Notes: generated by a model not told the origin, from the sequence alone. A stretch of DNA of 64,000 nucleotides from Actinomadura oligospora ATCC 43269 (GCF_000518265.1 NZ_JADG01000012.1:310001-374000), one strand, 5' to 3'. Positions 34,480 to 42,503 are shown, counted from the first letter of the stretch. Numbers and translations: made by a program.

Positions 34480-36356
34480 GTATCGAGTCCCCCACCCTCG
34501 GCGGTCGGCTGCCCGGATGGCCGCCGTTCATCCGCGAGCTGGACGCGACGCTGGCGGTCCACTCCCAGTACGTGCTGTCGGGGAACCTGTACGACAGCTT
34601 CCTCGCCCCGGGGGACGGCACCGCCCCGGCGCGTCTCCTGCCGCTGCGCGACCTGCTGTGGGAGTCGATGCGGTCGAGCGGCTACTCGTTCATGGTCGTC
34701 TACGACGCCGTGGACGGCATCCAGATCCATCCGCCGACGGCGGCGGACGAGGCGCAGCGGCTGCTCGGCAAGGTCAAGCAGGACGACAAGCCGTCCCTGG
34801 AGGCGCTGACCCGGCACCTGGCCGCGGTCGCGCGTCCGGCCGAGGACGTCCGGGCCGCGTTCGTGATCGACTCGGCGTCCCGGATCGCGCGGACGCCGAC
34901 CGACCTGGAGCCCGCCGAGCGCGACTTCTTCCGGTTCTGCGCCAAGCTGTCCCGGACGGCTCGTCCGGTGCGGGTCGCGGGCGGCCAGCGGCCGAAGCCG
35001 CTGTACAACCCGGTGCTGTGGCTGGTGGACCGGCCCGGCGACCTTCCCCCGTGGCTGACCGCCGAGAACGAGAACGTGCGCGAGATCACCATCCCGCGCC
35101 CGCACCTCGGCGACCGGCAGGAGACCGCGCGGCTGCTGGCCCGCGCGTTCGGTGTGACTGACGTCGGCGCGGACGAGGCGGCGGCGCAGGCGTGCGACGC
35201 GTTCGCCGAGCAGGCGGACGGGCTGACCCTGCAGTCGATGATCGAGGTGACCCGGCTGGCCAAGGAGCGCAACGTCTCGCTCACCGACCTGCCGGACGCC
35301 GTCCGCACCTACAAGCTCGGCGTGCTCGACAACCCGTGGAGCCGCGGGCACCTGCGCCGCCGCGTCCTGGAGGGCGAGAAGCGCGTCCCGGAGCGGGTGA
35401 TCGGGCAGCCGCAGGCGGTCACCAAGACCCTGGACATCCTGAAGCGGGCCGTGCTCGGGCTGTCCGGCGCGCAGGCGACCCGGTCCGGGTCGCGCCCGCG
35501 CGGCGTGCTGTTCTTCGCCGGGCCGACCGGCGTCGGGAAGACCGAGCTGGCCAAGTCGATCACCGAGCTGGTGTTCGGGGACGAGTCGGCCTACCTGCGG
35601 TTCGACATGAGCGAGTTCTCCGGCGAGGGCTCCGGGGACCGCCTGATCGGCGCGCCGCCCGGCTACGTCGGGCACGAGGCGGGCGGCGAGCTGACCAACG
35701 CCGTCCGGGAGGACCCGTTCCGGGTGATCCTCTTCGACGAGATCGAGAAGGCGCACCCCCGGATCCTGGACAAGTTCCTCCAGATCCTCGAGGACGGCCG
35801 GCTCACCGACGGGCGCGGCAACACCGTCCACTTCTCCGAGGCGATCCTGATCTTCACCTCGAACCTCGGGATGTTCGTCCCGGCGCACGACCCCACGGGG
35901 AGCGGCTCGTCCGCGCGGGTCCGCAACGTGATCCCCGGCATGCCGTACGAGGACGTCGAGCAGCGCATCAAGGGCGCCGTCGCCGACCACTTCACCGAGG
36001 TGCTGAACCGGCCGGAGCTGCTCAACCGGTTCGGCGACAACATCGTGGTGTTCGACTTCATCGGCGCGGAGGCCGCGGACCGGATCTTCGACCTGCAGTT
36101 CGCCAACATCTGCCGCCGGGTGACCGACGAGCACCGGCTCGTCCTGTCGGTGAAGGGCGAGCCGCTCGGCACGCTGCGGGAATGGTGCACCGCCGAGCTG
36201 GACAAGGGCGGCCGCGGCATCGGCATGGCGCTGGAGTCCCACTTCGTGAACCCGCTGGCCCGCGCGCTGTTCGACCGCGACCTCGTCCCGGACGACAAGA
36301 TCACGGTGACCGCCGTCCGGCGCGAGGGCAGCATCGTCCACGTGGACATCGCGTGA
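34476..36356 (+). CDS. ClpB/ClpA-type AAA+ ATPase with a P-loop-less N-terminal half
   Basis: 626 residues from GTG 34476. The first ~290 look like a divergent ATPase module: IRELDATLAVHSQYVLSGNLYDSFL, a beta-strand core (SFMVVYDAVDGIQI, RAAFVIDSASRIA, PVLWLVDRPGDLPPWL) and EITIPRPHLGDRQETARLLA, but no Walker A. The second half is a canonical Clp D2-like AAA+ domain (about 310-560). Walker A GPTGVGKT is at 349-356, the pore-loop-like GAPPGYVGHEAGG follows, Walker B is LFDE with Asp421/Glu422, sensor 1 is FTSN, and the arginine-finger region is NRPELLNRFGDNIVVF. GYVG is the substrate-threading loop of ClpB/ClpA, so it probably pulls on or remodels protein substrates. No ClpP-binding IGL loop was noted. 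Confidence 0.9.
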   Translation: MSIESPTLGGRLPGWPPFIRELDATLAVHSQYVLSGNLYDSFLAPGDGTAPARLLPLRDLLWESMRSSGYSFMVVYDAVDGIQIHPPTAADEAQRLLGKVKQDDKPSLEALTRHLAAVARPAEDVRAAFVIDSASRIARTPTDLEPAERDFFRFCAKLSRTARPVRVAGGQRPKPLYNPVLWLVDRPGDLPPWLTAENENVREITIPRPHLGDRQETARLLARAFGVTDVGADEAAAQACDAFAEQADGLTLQSMIEVTRLAKERNVSLTDLPDAVRTYKLGVLDNPWSRGHLRRRVLEGEKRVPERVIGQPQAVTKTLDILKRAVLGLSGAQATRSGSRPRGVLFFAGPTGVGKTELAKSITELVFGDESAYLRFDMSEFSGEGSGDRLIGAPPGYVGHEAGGELTNAVREDPFRVILFDEIEKAHPRILDKFLQILEDGRLTDGRGNTVHFSEAILIFTSNLGMFVPAHDPTGSGSSARVRNVIPGMPYEDVEQRIKGAVADHFTEVLNRPELLNRFGDNIVVFDFIGAEAADRIFDLQFANICRRVTDEHRLVLSVKGEPLGTLREWCTAELDKGGRGIGMALESHFVNPLARALFDRDLVPDDKITVTAVRREGSIVHVDIA

Positions 36357-36432
36357 CCCGCCGTGCGCTCGTGACTCCTTGGGCGTGGGCGAGTGGGGAT
36401 CGTCGCGTGACGTGCCGGGAGCGGGGGCGGGT

Positions 36433-37143
36433 GTGAGCGATCTCCTGCTGGCCAAGGCGCACTATCCGGTGACGACGCTCGGTCCGGGGACCCGGGCGGG
36501 CGTCTGGACGCAGGGCTGCACGCTGCACTGCAACGGCTGCCTGTCCCGCGACACCTGGGAGGCCGACCCGGCGAAGGCCGTCCCGGTGGAGGCGCTGCTC
36601 GGGTGGCTGCGGTCGCTGCCCGCGCCGCTGGACGGGATCACGATCTCCGGCGGTGAACCGTTCCAACAGCCGGAGGCCGTGCTGGAGTTGGTCTCCGGGG
36701 TCCGTGCCTGGCAGGCCGAGCTCGGCCATGAGAGCATTCCGTTGGACATTCTCATCTACAGCGGATATGTCTACACACGGCTCTCGCGCTCCCCCGCGGC
36801 CCGCGAGATCCTGAACAGGTGCGACGCCGTCATCACGGGGCCGTACGTCGACCGGCTCAATCCGGAGGGGCGACACTCCTCGGGAGGGTCCCTACTCTGG
36901 AGGGGGTCGGCCAACCAACGTGTCGTGCCGCTGTCCGATCTCGGACGGCAGCGCTACGCCGAGGCGGCCGGGAAGGTAACGAACCGGGACGACACGCCCC
37001 GCATGCAGGTGTCCGTGGACGAGGGGCCGGAGGGAAGGCGGGTGTACTACATCGGGATCCCGCGACGAGGTGACCTCGATCACCTCACATCGACGCTGGA
37101 ACAGGCCGGAGTGCGCGCGGGGGATGTGTCATGGAGACCATGA
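36433..37143 (+). CDS. NrdG-like radical SAM activating protein (4Fe-4S single-cluster type)
   Basis: 236 residues from GTG 36433. The radical SAM CX3CX2C motif is Cys29, Cys33, Cys36 in QGCTLHCNGCLSRDTW. SAM-binding GGEP lies in ITISGGEPFQQPEA. The rest follows the short beta-barrel of anaerobic ribonucleotide reductase activases (DILIYSGYVYTRL, DAVITGPYVDRLN, LWRGSANQRVV). No NrdD-type glycyl radical enzyme is next to it, so its substrate must be another protein of this locus or elsewhere. It follows the AAA gene by 76 bp. An in-frame extension to 36379 has no features. Its stop overlaps an internal ATG of the next gene. Confidence 0.9.
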   Translation: MSDLLLAKAHYPVTTLGPGTRAGVWTQGCTLHCNGCLSRDTWEADPAKAVPVEALLGWLRSLPAPLDGITISGGEPFQQPEAVLELVSGVRAWQAELGHESIPLDILIYSGYVYTRLSRSPAAREILNRCDAVITGPYVDRLNPEGRHSSGGSLLWRGSANQRVVPLSDLGRQRYAEAAGKVTNRDDTPRMQVSVDEGPEGRRVYYIGIPRRGDLDHLTSTLEQAGVRAGDVSWRP

Positions 37144-38498
37144 ACTGCCCATACTGCAATGAATCCGTTCAGCCTGGCGATCTGCTCTGCCTGAGCTGCG
37201 GTGCGAACCTGGCCCGTCCGGGCGCCCAGCAGCCGCACCAGCACCAGCCCGCCGGCGCCCCCGGCTACGGCGACCAGGCCCCGCCCCGATCGTCCCCGCC
37301 GCCCGGCCAGCACGGCCAGCACGGCGGCGGCCAGCACGGCGGTCCTCCGCCGTACGGCCAGCAGGGCGGCTTCGGCCAGCCCCCGCAGCAGGGCGGGCAA
37401 CCCCCGTACCAGCAGCAGGGCGGCCAGCCGGACTACGGGCAGCAGCAGCCCGACTACGGCCAGCCTCCGCAGCAGCAACAGCAGTCGGACCCGTGGGGCC
37501 CGCCCCAGCAGGGGGCCGACCCGTGGGGTCCCCCGCAGCAGCCGCAGGGCGGTTTCGGCCAGCCCCCGCAGCAGCACGGCGGCGGGCAGTCCGACTACGG
37601 GCAACCTCCCCAGCAGGGAGGCCAGCCCGACTACGGCCGCGGTGGACAGCCTGACTACGGCCAGCCGCCCCAGCACGGCGGACAGCCCGACTACGGCCAG
37701 CCCGCGCAGAACGGTGGTCAGCCGGATTACGGCCAGCCTCCGCAGCACGGCGGCCAGGCGGATTACGGCCAGCCTCCACAGCACGGCGGCCAGGCGGACT
37801 TCGGTCAGCCGCCCCAGCACGGCGGCCAGCCCGGTTTCGGGCAGCCCCCGCAGCATGGTGGTCAGCCCGACTACGGCCAGCCTCAGTACGGCGGGCAGCC
37901 CGACTACGGGCAGCCTCCGGCGCCGCAGCAGGATCCGTGGGGCGCTCCCCCGCCGCCTGCTCCGCAGGACCCGTGGGGCGCGCCGCAGCCCGGCTACGGC
38001 CAGCCGAACGGCCCCGGCGGCCAGCCGATGCATCCGCACGGCCGCGAGCAGACGCTCCTGCCGCCGGAGAACCAGGGCGGACGCCGCTCCGACGCCACGG
38101 GCATGATGTGCCCGTACTGCGAGGCGGTGCTGACCAACCCGTCCGCCGTGCAGTGCGACTCGTGCCTGCGTCCGCTGCCCGGCCAGGGCGCGCCGACGCT
38201 GCGGGTGCAGTTCCCGACCGGCGAGCTGAAGCTCGCGGCCGGGCAGAGCCTGGTGCTCGGCCGGGACGCGGGCCAGTCCCCCGTCGCGGCGACGTTCACG
38301 CCCTACGACAACGTCTCGCGACGGCACTCGACGGTCTGGCTCGACCAGCAGGGCACCGCGTGGGTCCGCGACGAGGGCTCCACGAACGGCACGTTCGTCA
38401 ACGGCGAGCGCCTCCCTCCGCGGGTGGACGCTCCGCTCCGCGACGGCGACCAGCTCCGCCTCGCCGCCGACGTGGCGGGCACCGTCACCCTCGGCTGA
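37131..38498 (+). CDS. Zinc-ribbon and FHA domain protein with long Gln/Gly/Pro/Tyr repeat
   Basis: 455 residues (ATG 37131; ATG 37140 gives an ATGA overlap with the previous stop and is equally possible). An N-terminal zinc ribbon has NCPYCNES...CLSCGANL. A ~280-residue low-complexity middle is built of QPDYGQPPQHGG-like units. A second zinc ribbon is MCPYCEAVL...QCDSCLRPL, and a C-terminal FHA domain (about 350-455) has LVLGRDAG, DNVSRRHSTVWL and STNGTFVNG, the phosphothreonine-binding loops. FHA reads phosphorylation by Hanks kinases, so the kinase at 30957 is its obvious writer. The middle is prion-like and could drive condensate formation. No TM. It is the last gene of the run. Confidence 0.9.
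   Translation: METMNCPYCNESVQPGDLLCLSCGANLARPGAQQPHQHQPAGAPGYGDQAPPRSSPPPGQHGQHGGGQHGGPPPYGQQGGFGQPPQQGGQPPYQQQGGQPDYGQQQPDYGQPPQQQQQSDPWGPPQQGADPWGPPQQPQGGFGQPPQQHGGGQSDYGQPPQQGGQPDYGRGGQPDYGQPPQHGGQPDYGQPAQNGGQPDYGQPPQHGGQADYGQPPQHGGQADFGQPPQHGGQPGFGQPPQHGGQPDYGQPQYGGQPDYGQPPAPQQDPWGAPPPPAPQDPWGAPQPGYGQPNGPGGQPMHPHGREQTLLPPENQGGRRSDATGMMCPYCEAVLTNPSAVQCDSCLRPLPGQGAPTLRVQFPTGELKLAAGQSLVLGRDAGQSPVAATFTPYDNVSRRHSTVWLDQQGTAWVRDEGSTNGTFVNGERLPPRVDAPLRDGDQLRLAADVAGTVTLG
37370..37925 (+). repeat. Degenerate 36-bp-class tandem repeat coding QPDYGQPPQHGG units
   Basis: Around fifteen units of the form CAGCC(C/G)GACTACGGCCAGCC followed by CCGCAGCACGGCGGC variants. The period is a multiple of 12 bp, mostly 36 bp. 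The reading frame is preserved throughout and third positions vary, which shows selection on the protein rather than a fresh DNA expansion. Confidence 0.8.
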
Positions 38499-38529
38499 GC
38501 ATGGCGGGCACCGTCATCCCCGGCTGAGC
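38472..38529 (+). repeat. 29-bp direct duplication of the end of the FHA gene, stop codon included
   Basis: Copy 1 (38472-38500) contains the last eight codons and the TGA of the FHA gene. Copy 2 (38501-38529) repeats it with four substitutions. The second copy lies outside the gene and would read MAGTVIPG-stop. Confidence 0.75.
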
Positions 38530-38608
38530 CCACCCGCCCGAGCCAGGGGGACACAGCCCACGGCACACCCGGCCCAGCCGGGACGTGGGTGTCGCGAAGG
38601 ACCGCCGA

Positions 38609-38645
38609 CGGCGGCCCCGATTCGTCCGGGCCGCCGTTGCCGTTT
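38609..38645 (+). terminator. Terminator after the FHA gene
   Basis: CGGCGGCCC (38609-38617) pairs with GGGCCGCCG (38628-38636), followed by TTGCCGTTTCGTG. A closely similar hairpin follows the second secreted protein gene at 40255, so the two may be duplicated copies. The remaining sequence to 38736 is the promoter region of the next gene; I saw no clear -10. Confidence 0.6.
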
Positions 38646-38736
38646 CGTGATCGTTTTCGGGCCAACCCCGTCCTGAGCGGGGACGTCCTGTGAATGCGCG
38701 CCACGCACCGCGCGCGTGTTCACGGAAAAGAGGCCC

Positions 38737-39480
38737 ATGCGCACCACCCCCCTCGCGCTGGGCGCGGCCACGGTCACGGCCCTCACCCTGACCGTCCCCG
38801 CCGCCGCCCACGCAGCCCCGGCTCCGGCCGCCACGAAGATCACCGGCCTGCGGGTCGGCACCGACGTCACCCACCACCTCACCCTCTCCGGACGCCTGAC
38901 CACGAAGGCCGGGACGACGGTGGGCGCGGGTCGCAGGGTGATCGTCGAGACCGCCGACGACGCCCACAGGCGCTGGTTCGCCTACGCGAAGCCGCTGGTC
39001 ACCCGGGCTGACGGAACGTTCCAGACCGACGCGCGGCACACGAGCGTCCACTACACGCACGGCTATTACCGCGTCCGTTTCGCGGGCGCGCCGGGATTCG
39101 CGGCGACGCTCTCCGGGGACGTCCGCGACCGCCGTGTCGCCACCCGCGTGACCGGCTGGAAGGTCTCCACGACCCGTCCGCGCCGCGGCTCGACGTTCAC
39201 CGTGCGCGGCTATCTCCAGGAGAAGCCCGGCACCGCGTGGAAGGGCCTGAAGGGCCGCCGCGTCTCCGTCGAATATTGCGTCAAGGGCGGCGACTGCCTG
39301 AACAATCTGTCGCTCTGGCATCAGATCTCGAACTATAAATCGGGCACGAAGGGCTACTTCACGACCCGAATCCACGTCGGCGCGAAGGCCAGGCCGATCT
39401 ATGTCGTCTACACGTTCTACGGCGACTCGACCCACTACGTGACCTGGCTCGTCAAGCCGACCCTCATTTCCCCTCGATGA
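38737..39480 (+). CDS. Secreted beta-sandwich-like protein, paralogue A
   Basis: 247 residues with a clean Sec signal peptide (MRTTPLALGAATVTALTLTVPAAAHAAPA, cleavage near AHA-AP). The mature part has two similar beta-rich modules. Module 1 includes TKITGLRVGTDVTHHLTLSGRL and YYRVRFAGAPGFA; module 2 begins TRVTGWKVSTTRPRRGSTFTVRGYL. A Cys pair (EYCVKGGDCLN) may form a disulphide. Strand spacing suggests Ig-like or bacterial sandwich folds seen in extracellular structural proteins; no enzyme residues are apparent. ATG 38737 has AAAGAGG well placed; a start seven codons upstream is possible. Its stop overlaps the ATG of its paralogue. Confidence 0.8.
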   Translation: MRTTPLALGAATVTALTLTVPAAAHAAPAPAATKITGLRVGTDVTHHLTLSGRLTTKAGTTVGAGRRVIVETADDAHRRWFAYAKPLVTRADGTFQTDARHTSVHYTHGYYRVRFAGAPGFAATLSGDVRDRRVATRVTGWKVSTTRPRRGSTFTVRGYLQEKPGTAWKGLKGRRVSVEYCVKGGDCLNNLSLWHQISNYKSGTKGYFTTRIHVGAKARPIYVVYTFYGDSTHYVTWLVKPTLISPR

Positions 39481-40214
39481 AAGTGACGTCCATGCGCAAG
39501 TCCCTGCTCGTCGCGAGCACGGCCGCCGTGGCGGCCACCCTGGCGGCCGCCCCCGCGACCGCGAACGCCGCCGCCGCCAAGACCCCGACCAAGGTCACCT
39601 TCGGCATGTCCACCACGTGGGACGCCAAGCTGAGCATCTGGGGCAAGGTCACGGCGACGAACGGCGCGACCTTCCCGGCCGGGAAGTGGCTGGTCGCCGA
39701 GTGCTACTCCTACCAGCACCACAAGTGGCAGACGGTCAAGCCCGGCGCGGGCCAGAAGCCTCTGATCACCCAGGCCGGCGGGGCGTTCTCCGGCAAGCTG
39801 ACCGTCTACTGCTCGCACGGCAACTACCGCGTCCGCTTCCCCGGGGACCCGACGTTCGCGCCGTCCACCAGCCCGAACGTCCTCGACAAGCGCGTCAACG
39901 CGCTGACCTACGGCTGGAAGGTCACGCCGCGCACGATCCGCAAGAACGGCTACGTGTACCTCAGCGGAACCCTCAAGCACGACCCGAAGCCGGGCCACTA
40001 CGTGCCGTTCAAGGGCCAGCGCGTCTACCTGTACGTGAAGCTCAAGGGCGAGAAGAAGTGGTCGTGGTTCGCGCGTCCCAAGACCGATTCGAAGGGACAC
40101 TTCAGCGGTCGCTTCCGCATTCCGAAGGACGCCTCCTTCAGCTACGAGTACTTCGGTGACAAGACCCACTACTACGACGCGCCGGTGAAGGCGACGTTCG
40201 TGAACGTCCGATAG
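39477..40214 (+). CDS. Secreted beta-sandwich-like protein, paralogue B
   Basis: 245 residues, signal peptide MRKSLLVASTAAVAATLAAAPATANAAA after a five-residue prefix (ATG 39492 may be the true start). It aligns along its length with the preceding protein: NYRVRFPGDPTFAPSTSPNVLDKRV matches YYRVRFAGAPGFAATLSGDVRDRRV, and YGWKVTPRTIRKNGYVYLSGTL matches TGWKVSTTRPRRGSTFTVRGYL. The mature protein is basic and aromatic-rich (KKWSWFARPK, SYEYFGDKTHYYD). The two proteins arose by tandem duplication and have diverged widely. ATGA overlap shows co-translation, so they may work as a pair on the cell surface. Function unknown. Confidence 0.8.
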   Translation: MKVTSMRKSLLVASTAAVAATLAAAPATANAAAAKTPTKVTFGMSTTWDAKLSIWGKVTATNGATFPAGKWLVAECYSYQHHKWQTVKPGAGQKPLITQAGGAFSGKLTVYCSHGNYRVRFPGDPTFAPSTSPNVLDKRVNALTYGWKVTPRTIRKNGYVYLSGTLKHDPKPGHYVPFKGQRVYLYVKLKGEKKWSWFARPKTDSKGHFSGRFRIPKDASFSYEYFGDKTHYYDAPVKATFVNVR

Positions 40215-40254
40215 GGCGAGCGATAGAGGCGAGTCAGGGCGCGTTCCGTAGCGG

Positions 40255-40296
40255 AACGGCGGCGGTCCGGAGTTTCCGGGCCGCCGTTGTCTTTTC
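40255..40296 (+). terminator. Terminator after the secreted protein pair
   Basis: AACGGCGGC (40255-40263), a three-base bulge, CCGGA, GTT loop, TCCGG, GCCGCCGTT (40280-40288), then GTCTTTTCG. A second small hairpin CGTTCC-GTAGC-GGAACG overlaps at 40242-40258. Confidence 0.75.
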
Positions 40297-40430
40297 GTGA
40301 CCTGAGAAGCGCAACCTGACGGAGAACCCGTGCATCATCTCTTGTGCGCGTTTGCCGCAAATTTCATAACTCGGCGTTCCACGATCGGCACGGTCCGTTC
40401 CGGTGCGCCGCAGGACGGCCGGGAGGTCGC

Positions 40431-42503
40431 TTGAAGCGGGGGATCCGTGCGGCCGAGGCGATTCTCGCCTTGGGCGCGGTCGGCGCGATGTCGTCGCTGG
40501 TGGTGACGTTCCCTGAGGGCCGCAGCACGCACACCGGCGCGCGCGGGAAGGTCGCGGACAGGGCCGGACGGGCGTTCGTCGACGGCGTCCGCCCGCCGGG
40601 TGGCAAGGAGACGTCCGCGCCCACTCCCACGGGCACGGCGACCGGGCACTGGCCCGGGCCCGGCGGACGGTTCATGCAGTTCGTCGCGCACCAGGACGAC
40701 GACTCGCTGTTCTACTACCCGGACATGATCCGGTCCCGGGCGGCGGACTCGACCACCGTCTACCTGACCAGCGGCGAGGCCACCGGACGCCAGTTCAAGA
40801 ACCGCTGCCTCTACGGGCAGCACCGGGAGGACGGCGCGCGGGCGGCGTGGGCGCGCAACGCCGGGCTGCCGGACCGCTGGACGCGGACGCCGCTGCGCCT
40901 GCCGGGCGGCCAGACGGTCGAGCTGGACACGCTGAACGGCGCGTCCAACATCCGGCTCGTCTTCTTCAAGCTGCACGAGGCCGGGGACAGGCCGGCGATG
41001 AAGCACACCTCGTCGCTGGAGAAGCTGTCCCACGGGGTCGGCGCGGCGACGACGCTGGGCTCCGAGCCCTCCGACGGGCCGAACTGCGACCCCCAGTACG
41101 TCCACCAGCGGTACACCAGGCAGCAGTTCGAGGCCGGGCTGACCTGGCTGATGCAGCGCTTCGGCCCGACCGTCGTGCTGGCGCAGGACCCGAAGTCGCC
41201 GCCGGTCCAGAACCGGTTCACGCACGTCGTGACGACGATGGGCGACCACACCGACCACCGGGGCGCCGGACGCCTGGTCTCCGACGCCGCCGCGCGGTAC
41301 GCCGGGCCGGGAGGCGACGGGAGCGTCCTCGTCCGCTACTACCGCGACTACAACATCCGGAGCTCGCCGCCGAACCTGGGGACGATCGCCCCGGGCAAGA
41401 AGCAGCTGTTCCTCACCTACCTCGGCGCGCACGGCGCCAACGACCCCGGGCCGAACCCGAACAACCCGACCTTCTACACCCTGTTCTACGCGCGCCAGTA
41501 CACCCGCTGGACGAACGGGACGAACTGGGCCGTCCTGGACGGCGCGAAGCGGCTGAACGCGTTCGCCGTCCTGAACGGCAGGATCGCGCAGTGGCAGCAG
41601 GCCCGGCCCGGCGGCCCCTGGACCGGTCCGAAGTACGGCCCCGGCGGCGGCCTCGCGCCCAACGTGACGGCCGTCCGGGACCAGCGCGGCATGCTGCACC
41701 TGTTCGCCCTGCGGATGTCCGACGACGCGATCGTGACGGCGTCGCAGAAGCCGTCCGGCGACTGGACGGCCTGGTGGTCGCTCGGCAACCCCGACCCGGG
41801 CGCGGGGCTGACCGTCGGGGCTCCCGCCGTCGCGGTCACGCCGGGCGGCGACATGACCGTCGCGGTGCGGAACCTGGCAGGCGGCGTGAGCGTGAAGACG
41901 CGGCGCGGCGGCGTCTGGGCGGACGACTGGACCGGCCTGTCCGCCAAGGGCGTGCGGGACGGCGTCGCCGCCGTCGCCGACGCGTCCGGCCGGGTGGAGG
42001 TCTTCGCGCCGACCGACACGGGCGTGGCGCGGTGGCGGCAGCAGCAGCCGGGCGAGCCGTTCGTCCCGGTGCTCGGCGGCTCCGGCGGCCCGCCCGCCGG
42101 TCCGGTGACCGCGGTCGTGGACGCGACCGGCGCGCCCCGGATCTACTACCCCGCGTCCGGGGCGGCGTCGACGGTGACGCAGTCCGACAACGGGATGCGC
42201 CCGGACCCGCTGGGCGGGCCGATGACCTTCGAGGGCACGGCCGCGGCGCCCCGCGGGCAGCGGACCGTCCTCGCGGCCCGGACGAACGACGGCGCGCTCG
42301 CCCTGGGCGTCCAGAACGCCCCGTACGGCCCGTACGCGTGGTCCACGCGCAAGGCGGACGTCATGGGGTCCCCCGCCCTCGCCTACGACGCGGAGGGCCA
42401 CCTGGTCGTCCTGGCGTTCGGCGGCGACGCGCACCTGTACACGATGCGTTCGACGGCCCCGGACACCGCGACGTCCTTCACCGACTGGACCCGCACCGGC
42501 TGA
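40431..42503 (+). CDS. Secreted PIG-L family deacetylase with C-terminal beta-propeller
   Basis: 690 residues from TTG 40431, chosen for the strong GGGAGG five bases upstream; a frame back to 40344 has no family content. It has a signal-anchor or signal peptide (about 8-30, AEAILALGAVGAMSSLVVTF). The LmbE/PIG-L domain (about 80-320) carries VAHQDDDSLFYYPD in place of AHPDDE, and GDHTDHRGAG as the second zinc motif. The last ~300 residues form repeated blades (NVTAVRDQRGMLHLFALRMSDDAI, GAPAVAVTPGGDMTVAVRNL, TAVVDATGAPRIYY) like tachylectin/PLL propellers that bind sugar. It probably deacetylates an amino-sugar of the cell wall or of an outside polysaccharide. It is followed by a bidirectional terminator. 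Confidence 0.87.
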   Translation: MKRGIRAAEAILALGAVGAMSSLVVTFPEGRSTHTGARGKVADRAGRAFVDGVRPPGGKETSAPTPTGTATGHWPGPGGRFMQFVAHQDDDSLFYYPDMIRSRAADSTTVYLTSGEATGRQFKNRCLYGQHREDGARAAWARNAGLPDRWTRTPLRLPGGQTVELDTLNGASNIRLVFFKLHEAGDRPAMKHTSSLEKLSHGVGAATTLGSEPSDGPNCDPQYVHQRYTRQQFEAGLTWLMQRFGPTVVLAQDPKSPPVQNRFTHVVTTMGDHTDHRGAGRLVSDAAARYAGPGGDGSVLVRYYRDYNIRSSPPNLGTIAPGKKQLFLTYLGAHGANDPGPNPNNPTFYTLFYARQYTRWTNGTNWAVLDGAKRLNAFAVLNGRIAQWQQARPGGPWTGPKYGPGGGLAPNVTAVRDQRGMLHLFALRMSDDAIVTASQKPSGDWTAWWSLGNPDPGAGLTVGAPAVAVTPGGDMTVAVRNLAGGVSVKTRRGGVWADDWTGLSAKGVRDGVAAVADASGRVEVFAPTDTGVARWRQQQPGEPFVPVLGGSGGPPAGPVTAVVDATGAPRIYYPASGAASTVTQSDNGMRPDPLGGPMTFEGTAAAPRGQRTVLAARTNDGALALGVQNAPYGPYAWSTRKADVMGSPALAYDAEGHLVVLAFGGDAHLYTMRSTAPDTATSFTDWTRTG

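Noticed and set aside
37370..37925. CRISPR-like regular repeats
   Set aside because: Repeats are in frame, have no unique spacers and encode a continuous low-complexity protein segment.
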